Shown: one piece after another, positions 25,199-33,454 of the stretch
Layout of the letters: each line of letters opens with the position of its first letter
Numbering within the stretch: the first letter of the stretch is position 1
From: Anaerostipes rhamnosivorans
Lineage (GTDB): Bacteria > Bacillota > Clostridia > Lachnospirales > Lachnospiraceae
Assembly: GCF_005280655.1 (NCBI RefSeq)
Contig: NZ_CP040058.1
Span: 157,001 to 221,000, forward strand
Direction of reading: 5' to 3'
Length of the DNA stretch: 64,000 bases
Translations under genes and position numbers: made by a program
Notes under the pieces: model-generated
What the model was told of the DNA's origin: nothing
The model's database searches: none
The model's input: the letters and a program-made list of their open reading frames with translations, nothing else

Positions 25199-25810
25199 AT
25201 GGAACCAAGAAAACAGCGTATTTTTGGCTATGTCAGGGTGTCTGCCAGAGACCAGAATATTGATCGGCAGATGGTCGTCATGGAAAAGCTGAAGATACCC
25301 AAAAACAATCTGTTCATTGATAAGCTTTCTGGCAAAGACTTTAACCGGCCTAATTACAAGCGGATGGTTAAAAGGATGAGAGCCGGTGATGTTCTGTATA
25401 TCAAATCCATTGACCGTCTGGGCAGGGATTACACAGAGATCATTGAACAGTGGAGGATTATAACTAAAAAGAAAAAAGCAGATATTGTTGTTGTGGATTT
25501 TCCGTTACTGGACACTAGAAAAAAGGATAAAGACCTGACCGGAACGTTTATCGCGGATCTGGTCCTGCAGATTCTTTCTTATGTGGCCCAGACAGAACGG
25601 GAAAACATCAAACAAAGGCAAAGAGAAGGCATTACGGCGGCAAAAGCAAAGGGTGTGCGCTTTGGACGTCCTGCCAAAGATGTGCCAGAAGATTTCTTAG
25701 AAATTTACGAAAAATGGAAAAAGAAAAAAATCAGTCTTCGAGAGGCGGCAAGAAGGCTTGAGGTAGATCATAATACCTTTAAAAAATGGGCATCCCAGAT
25801 TACGGTCTGA
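25199..25810 (+). CDS. serine recombinase (resolvase/invertase family)
   Basis: 203-residue small serine recombinase. The N-terminal catalytic domain opens with IFGYVRVSARDQNIDRQ, in which Ser is the nucleophile, and continues with FIDKLSGKDFNRP and DRLGRDYTEII with the catalytic Arg set. A C-terminal helix-turn-helix (about 160-200) reads GRPAKDVPEDF ... SLREAARRLEVDHNTFKKW. The ATG at 25199 follows ACAGGAGGG; a longer in-frame start at 25142 has no ribosome site. No transposase or other plasmid function is adjacent, so it may be a chromosomal resolvase or invertase, or a relic of a mobile element. A 29-bp inverted repeat element starts 20 bases after its stop. Confidence 0.88.
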   Translation: MEPRKQRIFGYVRVSARDQNIDRQMVVMEKLKIPKNNLFIDKLSGKDFNRPNYKRMVKRMRAGDVLYIKSIDRLGRDYTEIIEQWRIITKKKKADIVVVDFPLLDTRKKDKDLTGTFIADLVLQILSYVAQTERENIKQRQREGITAAKAKGVRFGRPAKDVPEDFLEIYEKWKKKKISLREAARRLEVDHNTFKKWASQITV

Positions 25811-25829
25811 CACCTGTACTAGTATCTGT

Positions 25830-25970
25830 GCCTGGTGAAAAACGTAGACTTTTTTCCACGGCGAATAAATTACATAACAATCTATAAAAAAGCCCAGAAT
25901 TCCGAGGAATTCCGCTTTTGCAACAAATTATAGCATATGTTTGGAAAAAAGTCTGCTTTAATCACCAGGC
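25830..25970. repeat. 141-bp MITE-like element with 29-bp imperfect terminal inverted repeats
   Basis: The arms 25830-25858 (starting GCCTGGTGA, ending GACTTTTTTCCA) and 25942-25970 match as inverted repeats at 25 of 29 positions. Between lie about 83 bases with further short complementary blocks (ACATA/TATGT, CTATAA/TTATAG), so the whole stretch could fold into a long hairpin. No coding frame. It begins 20 bases after the resolvase stop and ends 51 bases before the next ATG. It may be a miniature element mobilised in trans, or a 5' leader structure for the next gene. Confidence 0.65.
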
Positions 25971-26021
25971 GTACTTTTTGTACAATAATATATGTGAGCA
26001 GAGGATGGGAGGATATAAAGT

Positions 26022-26270
26022 ATGGCAGAACAGCAACTGTTAGATTTTTTAGCAGAAAAAAGTGGATGTGCATATCTTTCGGAACTCCGGGATGGGACAA
26101 AAAACAGAGAGATCAGCCGGATTCTGGACAAAGTAGACGCAGATAAGTTCAGTATGAAGGACTGGAAGGATGCCATAGAGTATTTTACAGATGCAAAATT
26201 AAACATACAGGATCAAAAAAGTGCAAAAGTATTTCTGAAGAAGCACTTCTCAGGAAAATACAGTAAATAA
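26022..26270 (+). CDS. unrecognised small protein
   Basis: 82-residue, soluble, helical and charged protein with no signal peptide. MAEQQLLDFLAEKSGCAYLSEL at the start suggests a small winged or helical bundle; I cannot name a family. The ATG at 26022 is preceded by GGGAGGATATAAAGT, a good ribosome site. The gene is 53 bases before the next unknown gene on the same strand and may share its promoter near 25975-26000. Coding is supported by the ribosome site and amino-acid balance. Confidence 0.65.
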   Translation: MAEQQLLDFLAEKSGCAYLSELRDGTKNREISRILDKVDADKFSMKDWKDAIEYFTDAKLNIQDQKSAKVFLKKHFSGKYSK

Positions 26271-26323
26271 TTTCACAATTTTATATTTTTGCATAATATA
26301 AAAGAAAAAGGAATCGTATTAGC

Positions 26324-26902
26324 ATGAGCTTTTGTGAAAATATATGGGATCCTGATCAGGAAGAAAGCATAAAGATCCAGGGCGGCACGATAGAACATAT
26401 CATGCGGGCCGGGACTGTGGATTATGTGAAAACAGTGTGCTTTCTTCCACAAAGTAAGAAGAAACAGTCCGTTGTCATATTGATCGCAGATGACCATACA
26501 TTAATTCAATGCAATGACGGGAAAAGAATCACTTCCAGGGATCTGAGGGAAGGTATGAGAATTGACGCATGGATCTCTGTGTCGATGACAAGAAGTATCC
26601 CGCCTCAGACCAGAGCCTATAGGATTATTGTAAAGAGCAGCCCCTGTGGAATAGCGGTCACTGACGGAAGAGTGGCTGCGGTTGATCTACACAATAATTT
26701 TCTATATACAGGAGTACCAGGAAAGCCTGAGAGTCAGATCCGTTTTGTGGTCACAGAAGACACTGCGCTCCTAGACCGCTGGGGCAGCAGGATCCGGCTG
26801 CGGGACTTAAGGCAGGGCGACCGGGTGCGCGTAGAGCATGCTGATTTTATGACTGCCAGTATCCCTCCTCAGACAAACGCATTTATGATCCAGAGATATT
26901 AA
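26324..26902 (+). CDS. uncharacterised protein with an internally duplicated domain
   Basis: 192 residues, soluble, no signal peptide. Two copies of one domain are visible: the first half ends LREGMRIDAW ... MTRSIPPQTRAYRI (about 75-102) and the second half ends LRQGDRVRVEH ... MTASIPPQTNAFMI (about 163-190). Each copy is preceded by a beta-rich stretch, resembling small OB-like or barrel folds. A tandem beta-barrel protein is a reasonable reading; I do not recognise a named family or a function. A clean terminator follows. Confidence 0.7.
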   Translation: MSFCENIWDPDQEESIKIQGGTIEHIMRAGTVDYVKTVCFLPQSKKKQSVVILIADDHTLIQCNDGKRITSRDLREGMRIDAWISVSMTRSIPPQTRAYRIIVKSSPCGIAVTDGRVAAVDLHNNFLYTGVPGKPESQIRFVVTEDTALLDRWGSRIRLRDLRQGDRVRVEHADFMTASIPPQTNAFMIQRY

Positions 26903-26911
26903 AAACTTACC

Positions 26912-26947
26912 AAACAGACAGCAGACCGCTGTCTGTTTCCTCTTTTT
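26912..26947 (+). terminator. Rho-independent terminator
   Basis: AAACAGACAGC (26912-26922) pairs perfectly with GCTGTCTGTTT (26928-26938), loop AGACC, followed by CCTCTTTTT. Confidence 0.88.
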
Positions 26948-27006
26948 CTGGGCAAAAACCAGAGATCAGTGTTATAATAAAAAGACTACGGAAAGGAGAC
27001 CGGGGT

Positions 27007-27354
27007 ATGCGGACAAGAAAAGAAGTGATTGAATTTTGCAAGTCCCTGAAGCAGGTTTACGAGGACTATCCGTTTCATGACAGCAACTGGACGCTGATGC
27101 GGCATGAGGCAAATAAAAAGACATTTGCTTTTATCTTTGAACGGGAAGGGCATATTTGGGTCAATATAAAGTGTGATCCGGAGTGGATCTTGGTATGGAG
27201 AGAGACTTACGATTCTATTGTGCCGGCCTATCATATGAATAAAAAGTATTGGAATTCCATCATCCTTGACGGTTCCGTACCGGACGAAGATATAAAACGG
27301 ATGATTGGGGAGAGCTATGATTTGATCAGAGCGAACATAAGGAGGCAGAAATGA
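27007..27354 (+). CDS. MmcQ/YjbR family protein
   Basis: 115 residues of the MmcQ/YjbR fold (double-winged, related to DNA-binding CyaY-like folds): VYEDYPFHDSNWTLMRH, FAFIFEREGHIWVNIKCDPEW, and the conserved YHMNKKYWNSIIL near residues 77-89. Members are widespread but without a defined biochemical role. The ATG follows GGAAAGGAGACC, and the stop overlaps the start of the nitroreductase-like gene by four bases, so the two are coupled. Confidence 0.88.
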   Translation: MRTRKEVIEFCKSLKQVYEDYPFHDSNWTLMRHEANKKTFAFIFEREGHIWVNIKCDPEWILVWRETYDSIVPAYHMNKKYWNSIILDGSVPDEDIKRMIGESYDLIRANIRRQK

Positions 27355-28076
27355 ATACAAGAGAAGCGATAAACCAGAGATGTTCTAGAAGAACCTATCT
27401 TCCGGAATACCTAAGGGAAAAAGACGCCAAGCCCTTGTTTCAGATGATTCGGGAGATCAACACGGAACAGGGACTTCATTTGCAGCTCATCACAGATGAG
27501 GGCAACATATCAAAAATAAAAATGAGCTATGGCATGTTCAAAAATGTTCATGGTTTTATTGCGATGGCTGGGAAAAAGGATGATCCGGACCTGAAGGAGA
27601 AACTGGGCTATTTTGGTGAGAAGCTGGTGCTGCTGGCTACGGCTGCCGGTCTTGGGACGTGCTGGGTCGGAGGTACATACAAAAAGGAGAGCTGTGTATG
27701 CAGTCTGGAGCGGGATGAGAGCCTGGAGGCGGTCATCACCATAGGATATGTGGAAACAGATAAAAGGACCAAAGAAAAGATGATCTCATCCTTTGTTAAG
27801 AAAAAGGGAAAAAAAGCAGAACAGATGCTTAAAGCGGATGAGAAGGTACCAGACTGGATCATGAAGGGAATGGAGGCTGTGGTAAAGGCGCCTTCCGCTA
27901 TGAATAGACAGCCCGTAGAATTTCTTTGGCAGGATGGGAAGCTGAGAGCCTGCGTGGAAGTAAATAATGGTTTTGAGGAGATCGATATGGGTATCGCCAA
28001 GCTTCATTTTGAGCTGGGAACAGGAAAAGCAGGTTACTGGGAATTAGGAAACGGAGCGGAATTCCGTTGTATCTAA
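27351..28076 (+). CDS. nitroreductase-like flavoprotein (TM1586 type)
   Basis: 241 residues. The N-terminus has the nitroreductase opening NTREAINQRCSRRTYL, with Ser/Arg-Arg for FMN phosphate. The middle has LGYFGEKLVLLATAAGLGTCWVGG, typical of the TM1586/putative nitroreductase group, which are internally duplicated single-chain dimers. A second, shorter match occurs at KAPSAMNRQPVEFLW. Likely an FMN- and NAD(P)H-dependent reductase; substrate unknown. Its start overlaps the MmcQ-like stop. Confidence 0.85.
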   Translation: MNTREAINQRCSRRTYLPEYLREKDAKPLFQMIREINTEQGLHLQLITDEGNISKIKMSYGMFKNVHGFIAMAGKKDDPDLKEKLGYFGEKLVLLATAAGLGTCWVGGTYKKESCVCSLERDESLEAVITIGYVETDKRTKEKMISSFVKKKGKKAEQMLKADEKVPDWIMKGMEAVVKAPSAMNRQPVEFLWQDGKLRACVEVNNGFEEIDMGIAKLHFELGTGKAGYWELGNGAEFRCI

Positions 28077-28101
28077 GTATTTAAAACAGGATGGATGAAA
28101 G

Positions 28102-29130
28102 ATGAGCCAGATTAAATTTTCAACACTATGTTATATAGAACAGGATGATCAATATCTGATGCTGCACCGGACAGTGAAAAAGCATGATGTGAACAAAGAC
28201 AAGTGGATCGGTGTAGGCGGACATTTTGAATATGGGGAGAGCCCTGAGGACTGTCTGTTAAGAGAAGTGAGGGAAGAAACGGGACTTAAGCTTACCTCCT
28301 TTCAATTCAGGGGGATTCTTACCTTTCTTTGCGATGACTGGCCTATGGAATATATCAGTCTGTTTACGGCCGATGGATTTGAAGGGGATATGATCTCTTG
28401 CAATGAAGGTATTTTAGAATGGGTGGATAAGAAGGAGATTATGAACCTGAACTTATGGGAAGGTGACAAGATCTTTTTTCATTTGCTGGCCGAGAAGGAA
28501 CCCTTCTTTTCCCTGAAGCTCGTGTATGAAGGGGACCGGCTGAAGCAGGCATGTTTAAACGGCAAAGATATGGAGCTTTTTGACATCCTCACCTCAGACG
28601 GGGAAAGAACCGGAGTGGTCAAGGAGAGGTCCATTGTGCACAGGAGCGGGGATCTGCATGGGACTTCCCATATCTGGCTGGTGCGTCGGAAAAAGGACGG
28701 CCTTGATGTCCTGCTCCAGAAGCGCAGCGCCCAAAAAGATGCATTTCCGGGATACTATGATGTGTCCTCTGCCGGTCATATGGCTGCGGGAGATGATTAT
28801 CTGGACACTGCGGTGCGGGAACTTTACGAGGAGTTGGGAGTGACGGCAGAGCCTGAAGAACTTAAACTCATAGGAATGAGGGATTCCGTGGTTAAGGATG
28901 TTTTTCATGGAAGGCCATTTCACAACCATGAGCTGAGTGCAATTTATGTATATGAGACGGAACTTGCAGAAGGAGAATTCCGTCTGCAGAAAGAGGAAGT
29001 GGAGTCTGTACGCTGGATTGATTTCCTGGATTTTCAGGAGCAGGTGTTGAAAAAAGAGATCAAACACTGTATTTTCCTGGATGAGATCAAGCTGCTGGGA
29101 GAAGCCATGGGCTGTAAGGTAATTATTTAG
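28102..29130 (+). CDS. two-domain Nudix protein
   Basis: 342 residues holding two Nudix domains. The first (about 1-150, MutT-like) has a complete box, GGHFEYGESPEDCLLREVREETGL. The second (about 155-335) resembles the isopentenyl-diphosphate isomerase/YfcD-like branch: HRSGDLHGTSHIWLVRR, AGHMAAGDDYLDTAVRELYEELGV. In that box the first Glu of GX5E is Asp, which could weaken or alter metal binding. Such fusions are frequent in clostridia. Probably cleaves nucleoside diphosphate-linked substrates; identity unproved. It follows the nitroreductase with 25 bases and ends at a bidirectional terminator. Confidence 0.83.
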   Translation: MSQIKFSTLCYIEQDDQYLMLHRTVKKHDVNKDKWIGVGGHFEYGESPEDCLLREVREETGLKLTSFQFRGILTFLCDDWPMEYISLFTADGFEGDMISCNEGILEWVDKKEIMNLNLWEGDKIFFHLLAEKEPFFSLKLVYEGDRLKQACLNGKDMELFDILTSDGERTGVVKERSIVHRSGDLHGTSHIWLVRRKKDGLDVLLQKRSAQKDAFPGYYDVSSAGHMAAGDDYLDTAVRELYEELGVTAEPEELKLIGMRDSVVKDVFHGRPFHNHELSAIYVYETELAEGEFRLQKEEVESVRWIDFLDFQEQVLKKEIKHCIFLDEIKLLGEAMGCKVII

Positions 29131-29137
29131 AATAGGG

Positions 29138-29178
29138 AAAGGAGAGAAACTGACAACGGGCAGCTTCTCTCCTTTTTA
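29138..29178. terminator. bidirectional terminator
   Basis: AAAGGAGAGAA (29138-29148) and TTCTCTCCTTT (29165-29175) pair perfectly, extended by CTG/CAG inside, and are followed by TTTATT. It separates the Nudix gene from the convergent redox operon. Confidence 0.88.
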
Positions 29179-29757
29179 TTATTCCTTAATCAGTTTTTTA
29201 ATCTCTGATTCCAAAGTACTTTCCTCCATGGCACCTCTTGCCCCGGAGACGATCTCTCCGTCCCGGTTGACAAAATAAGTTGTGGGCAGGGACTCGGCCT
29301 GATAGTTATAGGCGGCTTCCTGTTCGGTATCATAGTAAACAGGGAAGGTATATCCCTGGTTTTTGATAAAGGAGGAAGCTTTTTTCTTGGTTTCCCTTGC
29401 GCCGTCTGTCATGTTTACCATAAAAAAATCAACTTTGTCAGAATATTTCTTATACATGGCCTCAAAGCCCGGCATCTCTTGTTTGCACGGAGGACACCAG
29501 CTGGCCCAGAAGTTTAAGACAATGGGTTTCTTGCCAGTCAGAGAAAAAAAGCTGACGGATTTTCCCTTGGCATTTTCGGCAGTGAAATCTGGCGCTGTGA
29601 CAGCCTCTTGTTTTTCGGTATCTTCATCGGAAGAAGTCTCCTCAGTTGATACATTTGCCGTATATTTTTTGCTGAGGTTCTGGTAAAGGATAAAAGCTCC
29701 GGCTAAAAGTAGGATAAGTATGACGATGATCCCGATCAGTTTTGTTCTTTGTTTCAT
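29179..29757 (-). CDS. TlpA/ResA-like extracytoplasmic thioredoxin
   Basis: 192 residues. N-terminal membrane anchor (LIGIIVILILLLAGAFILY), a charged linker, then a thioredoxin fold (about 58-190) with the redox motif NFWASWCPPCKQEMP and the cis-Pro loop LPTTYFV. It should face outside the membrane and use electrons passed by the CcdA protein encoded just upstream. It is the last gene of the minus-strand redox operon 32245-29179. The partner substrate (cytochrome, spore or surface thiols) is not indicated. Confidence 0.9.
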   Translation of the reverse strand: MKQRTKLIGIIVILILLLAGAFILYQNLSKKYTANVSTEETSSDEDTEKQEAVTAPDFTAENAKGKSVSFFSLTGKKPIVLNFWASWCPPCKQEMPGFEAMYKKYSDKVDFFMVNMTDGARETKKKASSFIKNQGYTFPVYYDTEQEAAYNYQAESLPTTYFVNRDGEIVSGARGAMEESTLESEIKKLIKE

Positions 29758-29766
29758 AGATTCCTC

Positions 29767-30438
29767 CTAAAATGTCAAGATTGATAAAAAGCGGTCCATC
29801 ATTCCAAACATCATCATGAAGCCCACGATAATAAGCAGAATACCGGATATTTTTGTAATAATGCCGTAGTGTGCTTTGATCCACCCGAAGGCGGTCATGA
29901 GACGCTCAATGATAACGGCGCTGATGATGAACGGGATACCGAGGCCCATAGAGTAGACGAACAGCATAAGGATGCCCTTGGCCGCGGAACCCTGCTGGGA
30001 TGCCATCATCAGGGCGGAACCCAGGAATGCACCTACACACGGTGTCCATCCGATGGAAAACACAATGCCGAATAAAAACGATGAGGCAAGAGAATGTTTT
30101 TTCACTTCCATCTGGCTGCGTTTTGTCTTGTTTAACAAGCCTATGTTAAAAACTCCAATAAAATTCAGCCCAAAAACAATCACGACCAGCCCAGTAACAA
30201 TGTTTACAATGGTTTTATGCGAGGTCAGCAGACTTCCAAGAGTGCCTGCGAAGGCACCCAGAAGGATGAATACGAGGGTAAACCCGGCTACAAATGTTAT
30301 GGCATTGGAAAGAGCCCTGTGTCTCGGCCGGTCTGTGGCCTCACCTGCGAAATACGAGATGTAGATGGGGAGCATCGGCAGAAGACACGGTGAAATGAAG
30401 GTTACGATTCCTTCTAAAAATGAAATCAAATACTGCAT
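29767..30438 (-). CDS. ccdA: CcdA-type thiol electron transporter
   Basis: 223-residue integral membrane protein with six hydrophobic helices. Two conserved Cys-Pro motifs are seen: TFISPCLLPMLP near the N-terminus and GWTPCVGA in the middle; these Cys shuttle electrons from cytoplasmic thioredoxin-like donors to outer-face acceptors. It sits 9 bases upstream of the tlpA-like gene, the classic donor-acceptor pairing, and 8 bases downstream of the flavoprotein reductase. Confidence 0.92.
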   Translation of the reverse strand: MQYLISFLEGIVTFISPCLLPMLPIYISYFAGEATDRPRHRALSNAITFVAGFTLVFILLGAFAGTLGSLLTSHKTIVNIVTGLVVIVFGLNFIGVFNIGLLNKTKRSQMEVKKHSLASSFLFGIVFSIGWTPCVGAFLGSALMMASQQGSAAKGILMLFVYSMGLGIPFIISAVIIERLMTAFGWIKAHYGIITKISGILLIIVGFMMMFGMMDRFLSILTF

Positions 30439-30446
30439 AAATTCTC

Positions 30447-31811
30447 CTAGATATTAAATAAGTCGTTGAATGCCTCACTCATGGTCGGATGCGTATAAAT
30501 GGTATCTCTCAGTACAGTGTACGAAAGATGGGCATCCATGGCGAGCTTGATCAGGTTAATCATTTCATGAGATTCGGCGCAGAAAAGATGTGCGCCCAGA
30601 ATCTGGTTGGTTTTGGCATCGATCACAGCTTTCAGAAGCCCAGTTGTCTGTCCGAGCACATTGGCTTTCGGGATTGCGGCTGCAGGGAGTTTTGTAATTT
30701 TGATCTCATAACCCTGCTGTACAGCTTCTGTCTCACTCAAGCCTACTCTGGAAAATGGTGGATCTAAAAAGACGCTGTACGGCACGGCACCCCGGTTATT
30801 AATGGTGCGTTCTTTGTCGCCAAGGATCTGTGATTTTACGATACGAAAATCATCCAATGATATATAAGTAAACTGAAGACCACCCACTACATCTCCCATG
30901 GCATAGATGCCTGGAGCTGTTGTCTGTAGGAATTCATCTGTTTTAACTGCATTTCTTGGAGTCAGTTCAACGCCTGCGGCGTCCAGATTCAGGCCTTTTA
31001 CATTGGGACGGCGGCCTGTGGCGATTAAAACAGCATCCGCTGAGATTTCCTTTGGACCGTCCGGTGTTTCCACAGATACAACGGCCTTTTGGTCGCTGTC
31101 GTGAACTGAATTGATCTTAGTAGAAAGCAGAAGTTTTACACCGCGCTCTTTTAGGCTTGCAGCGACAGCGTCTGCAATATCCCGGTCTTCTCTCGGAAGA
31201 AACACACCGCCGTCCTGGATGACCGTCACTTCAGAACCGAAATTCCGGTAAATGGATGCAAACTCCATGCCAATATACCCGCCTCCGATGATGACCAGCT
31301 GTCTTGGCAGCTCATCCAGGGAGAGCATAGTCTCGCTGATGTAAACATGGCTGCTGTCAGACAGGCCTTCGATCGGCGGAATAAAGGGACTTGCCCCGGT
31401 GTTAATAAAGATCTGTTCTGCCTCCAGTTCTATCGTCTCATCCTGCAGGACTACTTTTACATGGCGGCTGTCCACAAAGGATGCCTCACCGTTATAGACA
31501 TCTGCATTTTCAAGGTCAGCGACCTTATGGTAATTTTTATTCCTGAGTGCATCCGTAAGTTTTGTTTTCTTTGCCACGGCTTCTTTATAAAGCTTTGCCT
31601 TTTCTTCAAAGGAAGAATCAAGTTTGGCAGAAAAAGCTGCACTTGTTACAAAAGACTTAGAAGGGATACAGCCCACGTTGATGCAGGTTCCTCCGTACAT
31701 TTTGTTATCCTTCTCAATGAGTGCTGTTTTCTTTCCGCTGGCCGCCAATGTTCCTGCCAATGTCTTTCCGCCTTTTCCAAAACCAATGATCACTGCGTCA
31801 TATTTTTTCAT
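30447..31811 (-). CDS. FAD-dependent pyridine nucleotide-disulfide reductase (RclA/MerA-like)
   Basis: 454 residues of the class I disulfide reductase family. FAD-binding GFGKGGKTLAG, redox disulfide GGTCINVGCIPSK (Cys-x4-Cys), NAD(P) site VIIGGGYIGMEFASIY, FAD site GIYAMGDV, and a C-terminal dimerisation domain with the TIYTHPTMSEAFNDLF end, which lacks the extra Cys pair of mercuric reductases. This set is closest to RclA/hypothiocyanous-acid reductase-like enzymes rather than dihydrolipoamide dehydrogenase. Its ATG overlaps the stop of the Rrf2 gene by four bases. A role in reactive chlorine/thiocyanate or disulfide stress is inferred from family and context. Confidence 0.87.
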   Translation of the reverse strand: MKKYDAVIIGFGKGGKTLAGTLAASGKKTALIEKDNKMYGGTCINVGCIPSKSFVTSAAFSAKLDSSFEEKAKLYKEAVAKKTKLTDALRNKNYHKVADLENADVYNGEASFVDSRHVKVVLQDETIELEAEQIFINTGASPFIPPIEGLSDSSHVYISETMLSLDELPRQLVIIGGGYIGMEFASIYRNFGSEVTVIQDGGVFLPREDRDIADAVAASLKERGVKLLLSTKINSVHDSDQKAVVSVETPDGPKEISADAVLIATGRRPNVKGLNLDAAGVELTPRNAVKTDEFLQTTAPGIYAMGDVVGGLQFTYISLDDFRIVKSQILGDKERTINNRGAVPYSVFLDPPFSRVGLSETEAVQQGYEIKITKLPAAAIPKANVLGQTTGLLKAVIDAKTNQILGAHLFCAESHEMINLIKLAMDAHLSYTVLRDTIYTHPTMSEAFNDLFNI

Positions 31812-32245
31812 ACTTTATTCTCCTTTACTGTGGATGGGCCAAAAATCTTCTGATCAATGGTCTCGATGGTTACCTGTTTTAAATAGTCCCTGCACAGATC
31901 ATCTAGTTTTCCGTAAATGTCATCCATGATGCCTGCCATGCCGGAAGCTACCAGGCAGGGCAGGTTGCTGTCGCCGCTGCGCCATGAGGATGAAACAAAC
32001 TGTACATCCAGAGCACTGCTGATGTCTTTCAAAGTTACTTTGGATGGATCCAGGTCAAATAAATATCCTCCCACCACGCCTTCTTTGGTAGAAATGAGTC
32101 CGTTCTTTTTCAGCTTTCCCATGATCTTGCGCACTCTGGCCGGATTCGTACAGATATTGGCCGCCAGCTTGTCGCTGGATACGCTCTCTCTTTTATGGTT
32201 TAAAAAAACCAGTGCATGGACTGCTATTGTAAATTCGCTATTCAT
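31808..32245 (-). CDS. Rrf2 family transcriptional regulator
   Basis: 145 residues. N-terminal winged helix (about 1-80): EFTIAVHALVFLNHK, ARVRKIMGKLKKNGLI, GVVGGYLF. The C-terminal region holds Cys in LPCLVASG and DDLCRDY plus one in NICTNPAR, but not the three-Cys [2Fe-2S] cluster of IscR/NsrR, so thiol-based redox sensing is more likely. It heads an operon with a flavin disulfide reductase, CcdA and a TlpA-like protein and probably represses it. A candidate operator lies 43 bases upstream (32288-32305). Confidence 0.88.
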   Translation of the reverse strand: MNSEFTIAVHALVFLNHKRESVSSDKLAANICTNPARVRKIMGKLKKNGLISTKEGVVGGYLFDLDPSKVTLKDISSALDVQFVSSSWRSGDSNLPCLVASGMAGIMDDIYGKLDDLCRDYLKQVTIETIDQKIFGPSTVKENKV

Positions 32246-32287
32246 ATGTTGATCCCCCTCTGTCCGTCAAATATGTATTTATTTGAG

Positions 32288-32305
32288 TTACAGTTTATAT
32301 TGTAA
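32288..32305. promoter_or_regulatory. candidate Rrf2 operator TTACA-N8-TGTAA
   Basis: A perfect dyad TTACA (32288-32292) / TGTAA (32301-32305) in an AT-rich tract upstream of the Rrf2 gene, with a further GTTACAG half-site at about 32313. On the minus strand the tract offers TATAAA/TACAAT-like -10 elements, so a bound regulator would block the promoter. Binding is inference. Confidence 0.5.
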
Positions 32306-32413
32306 TCATAACAGTTACAGTTAGGGGTGTCAATAGAAATTCTAATTTTTTCATTAATGTGTCAGGTTCTTGTCCAGACCGTGATATACTATGCCTAAAA
32401 GGAGGTGGCTTCC

Positions 32414-33376
32414 ATGATTCTCAGTGTAAGCAGGCGTACAGATATCCCTGCATTTTACGGGGAGTGGTTTTTAAACCGGCTGAAGGAAGGATTTGTGCTT
32501 GTGAGAAATCCAGTAAACCCAAAACAGGTGAGCCGGATCGCATTGAACAGGGAGACCGTGGACTGTATTGTTTTTTGGACTAAGAATCCTAGAAATTTTA
32601 TGGAGCACTTGAAAGAATTAAAGGATTACCCATTTTATTTTCAGTTTACTCTAAACGGATACGGCGTGGAAATGGAACCGGGGATCCCGGATAAGACGAA
32701 ATGGATGATTCCTTTGTTTCAAGAACTCTCCCGGCAGATTGGAAAAGATCGAAACATTTGGCGCTACGATCCGGTCTTGATTAGTGAGCAGTATTCTTTA
32801 GAATGGCATATCCATAAATTTGAAGAGATGGCGGCGGCTCTGGAAGGGTATACGGACCGGGTCGTCATAAGTTTTCTTGATCTTTACCGGAAGATTCAAA
32901 AGAAGCTTGCGCATATGGGGGTAAGAACTCTAACGGAAGAAGAGATTGTTTCTTTCGCTGAGGCATCAGGAAAGGCGGCTCGAAAACACGGTATGGAGAT
33001 CGTCACCTGCGCGGAAAAGTATACCCAAAGGTACAACCTTTCCCGCTTTGGAATCCGTCCCGGTTCCTGTGTGGACTACAGGCTTGTGGAAAAGGTCATA
33101 GGAATGGACATTTCTGTGGATAAAGATAAAAACCAGAGACCGGAGTGTGGATGTGCTGCCAGTATTGATATTGGGGCCTATGACACCTGCCCCAACGGAT
33201 GTGTCTATTGTTATGCCAACAAAAGTGAAATGGACGTAAAGCAGAAAATGGATAAATACAGTCCCTGGGCATCTCTGCTTTGCAGTGAGCTGGATGCATA
33301 CGACAGAGTAAATGACCGAAAGACGGAAAGCTGTGTGCAAGCCCAGTTAAGCTTATTTTCATCCAGGCATTTGTGA
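32414..33376 (+). CDS. DUF1848 family protein, putative iron-sulfur (radical-SAM-like) protein
   Basis: 320 residues matching DUF1848: ILSVSRRTDIPAFYGEWF at the start, CIVFWTKNPRNF, FQFTLNGYG, WRYDPVLI, VVISFLDLYRK, and near the end a cysteine cluster CGCAASIDIGAYDTC-PNGCVYCYAN. The VYCYAN end resembles the spore photoproduct lyase/radical-SAM type metal site, but the usual N-terminal CxxxCxxC is not present. No experimentally known role. The ATG at 32414 is preceded by AAAAGGAGGTGG. It stands apart from the divergent redox operon. Confidence 0.85.
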   Translation: MILSVSRRTDIPAFYGEWFLNRLKEGFVLVRNPVNPKQVSRIALNRETVDCIVFWTKNPRNFMEHLKELKDYPFYFQFTLNGYGVEMEPGIPDKTKWMIPLFQELSRQIGKDRNIWRYDPVLISEQYSLEWHIHKFEEMAAALEGYTDRVVISFLDLYRKIQKKLAHMGVRTLTEEEIVSFAEASGKAARKHGMEIVTCAEKYTQRYNLSRFGIRPGSCVDYRLVEKVIGMDISVDKDKNQRPECGCAASIDIGAYDTCPNGCVYCYANKSEMDVKQKMDKYSPWASLLCSELDAYDRVNDRKTESCVQAQLSLFSSRHL

Positions 33377-33454
33377 TATTGAAGGCAAGGGTTTCTGGCA
33401 GGGCAGCTGCCATGTTATAATAAAAGAAACGAAAAGGAACAGAGGTGAATTCAG

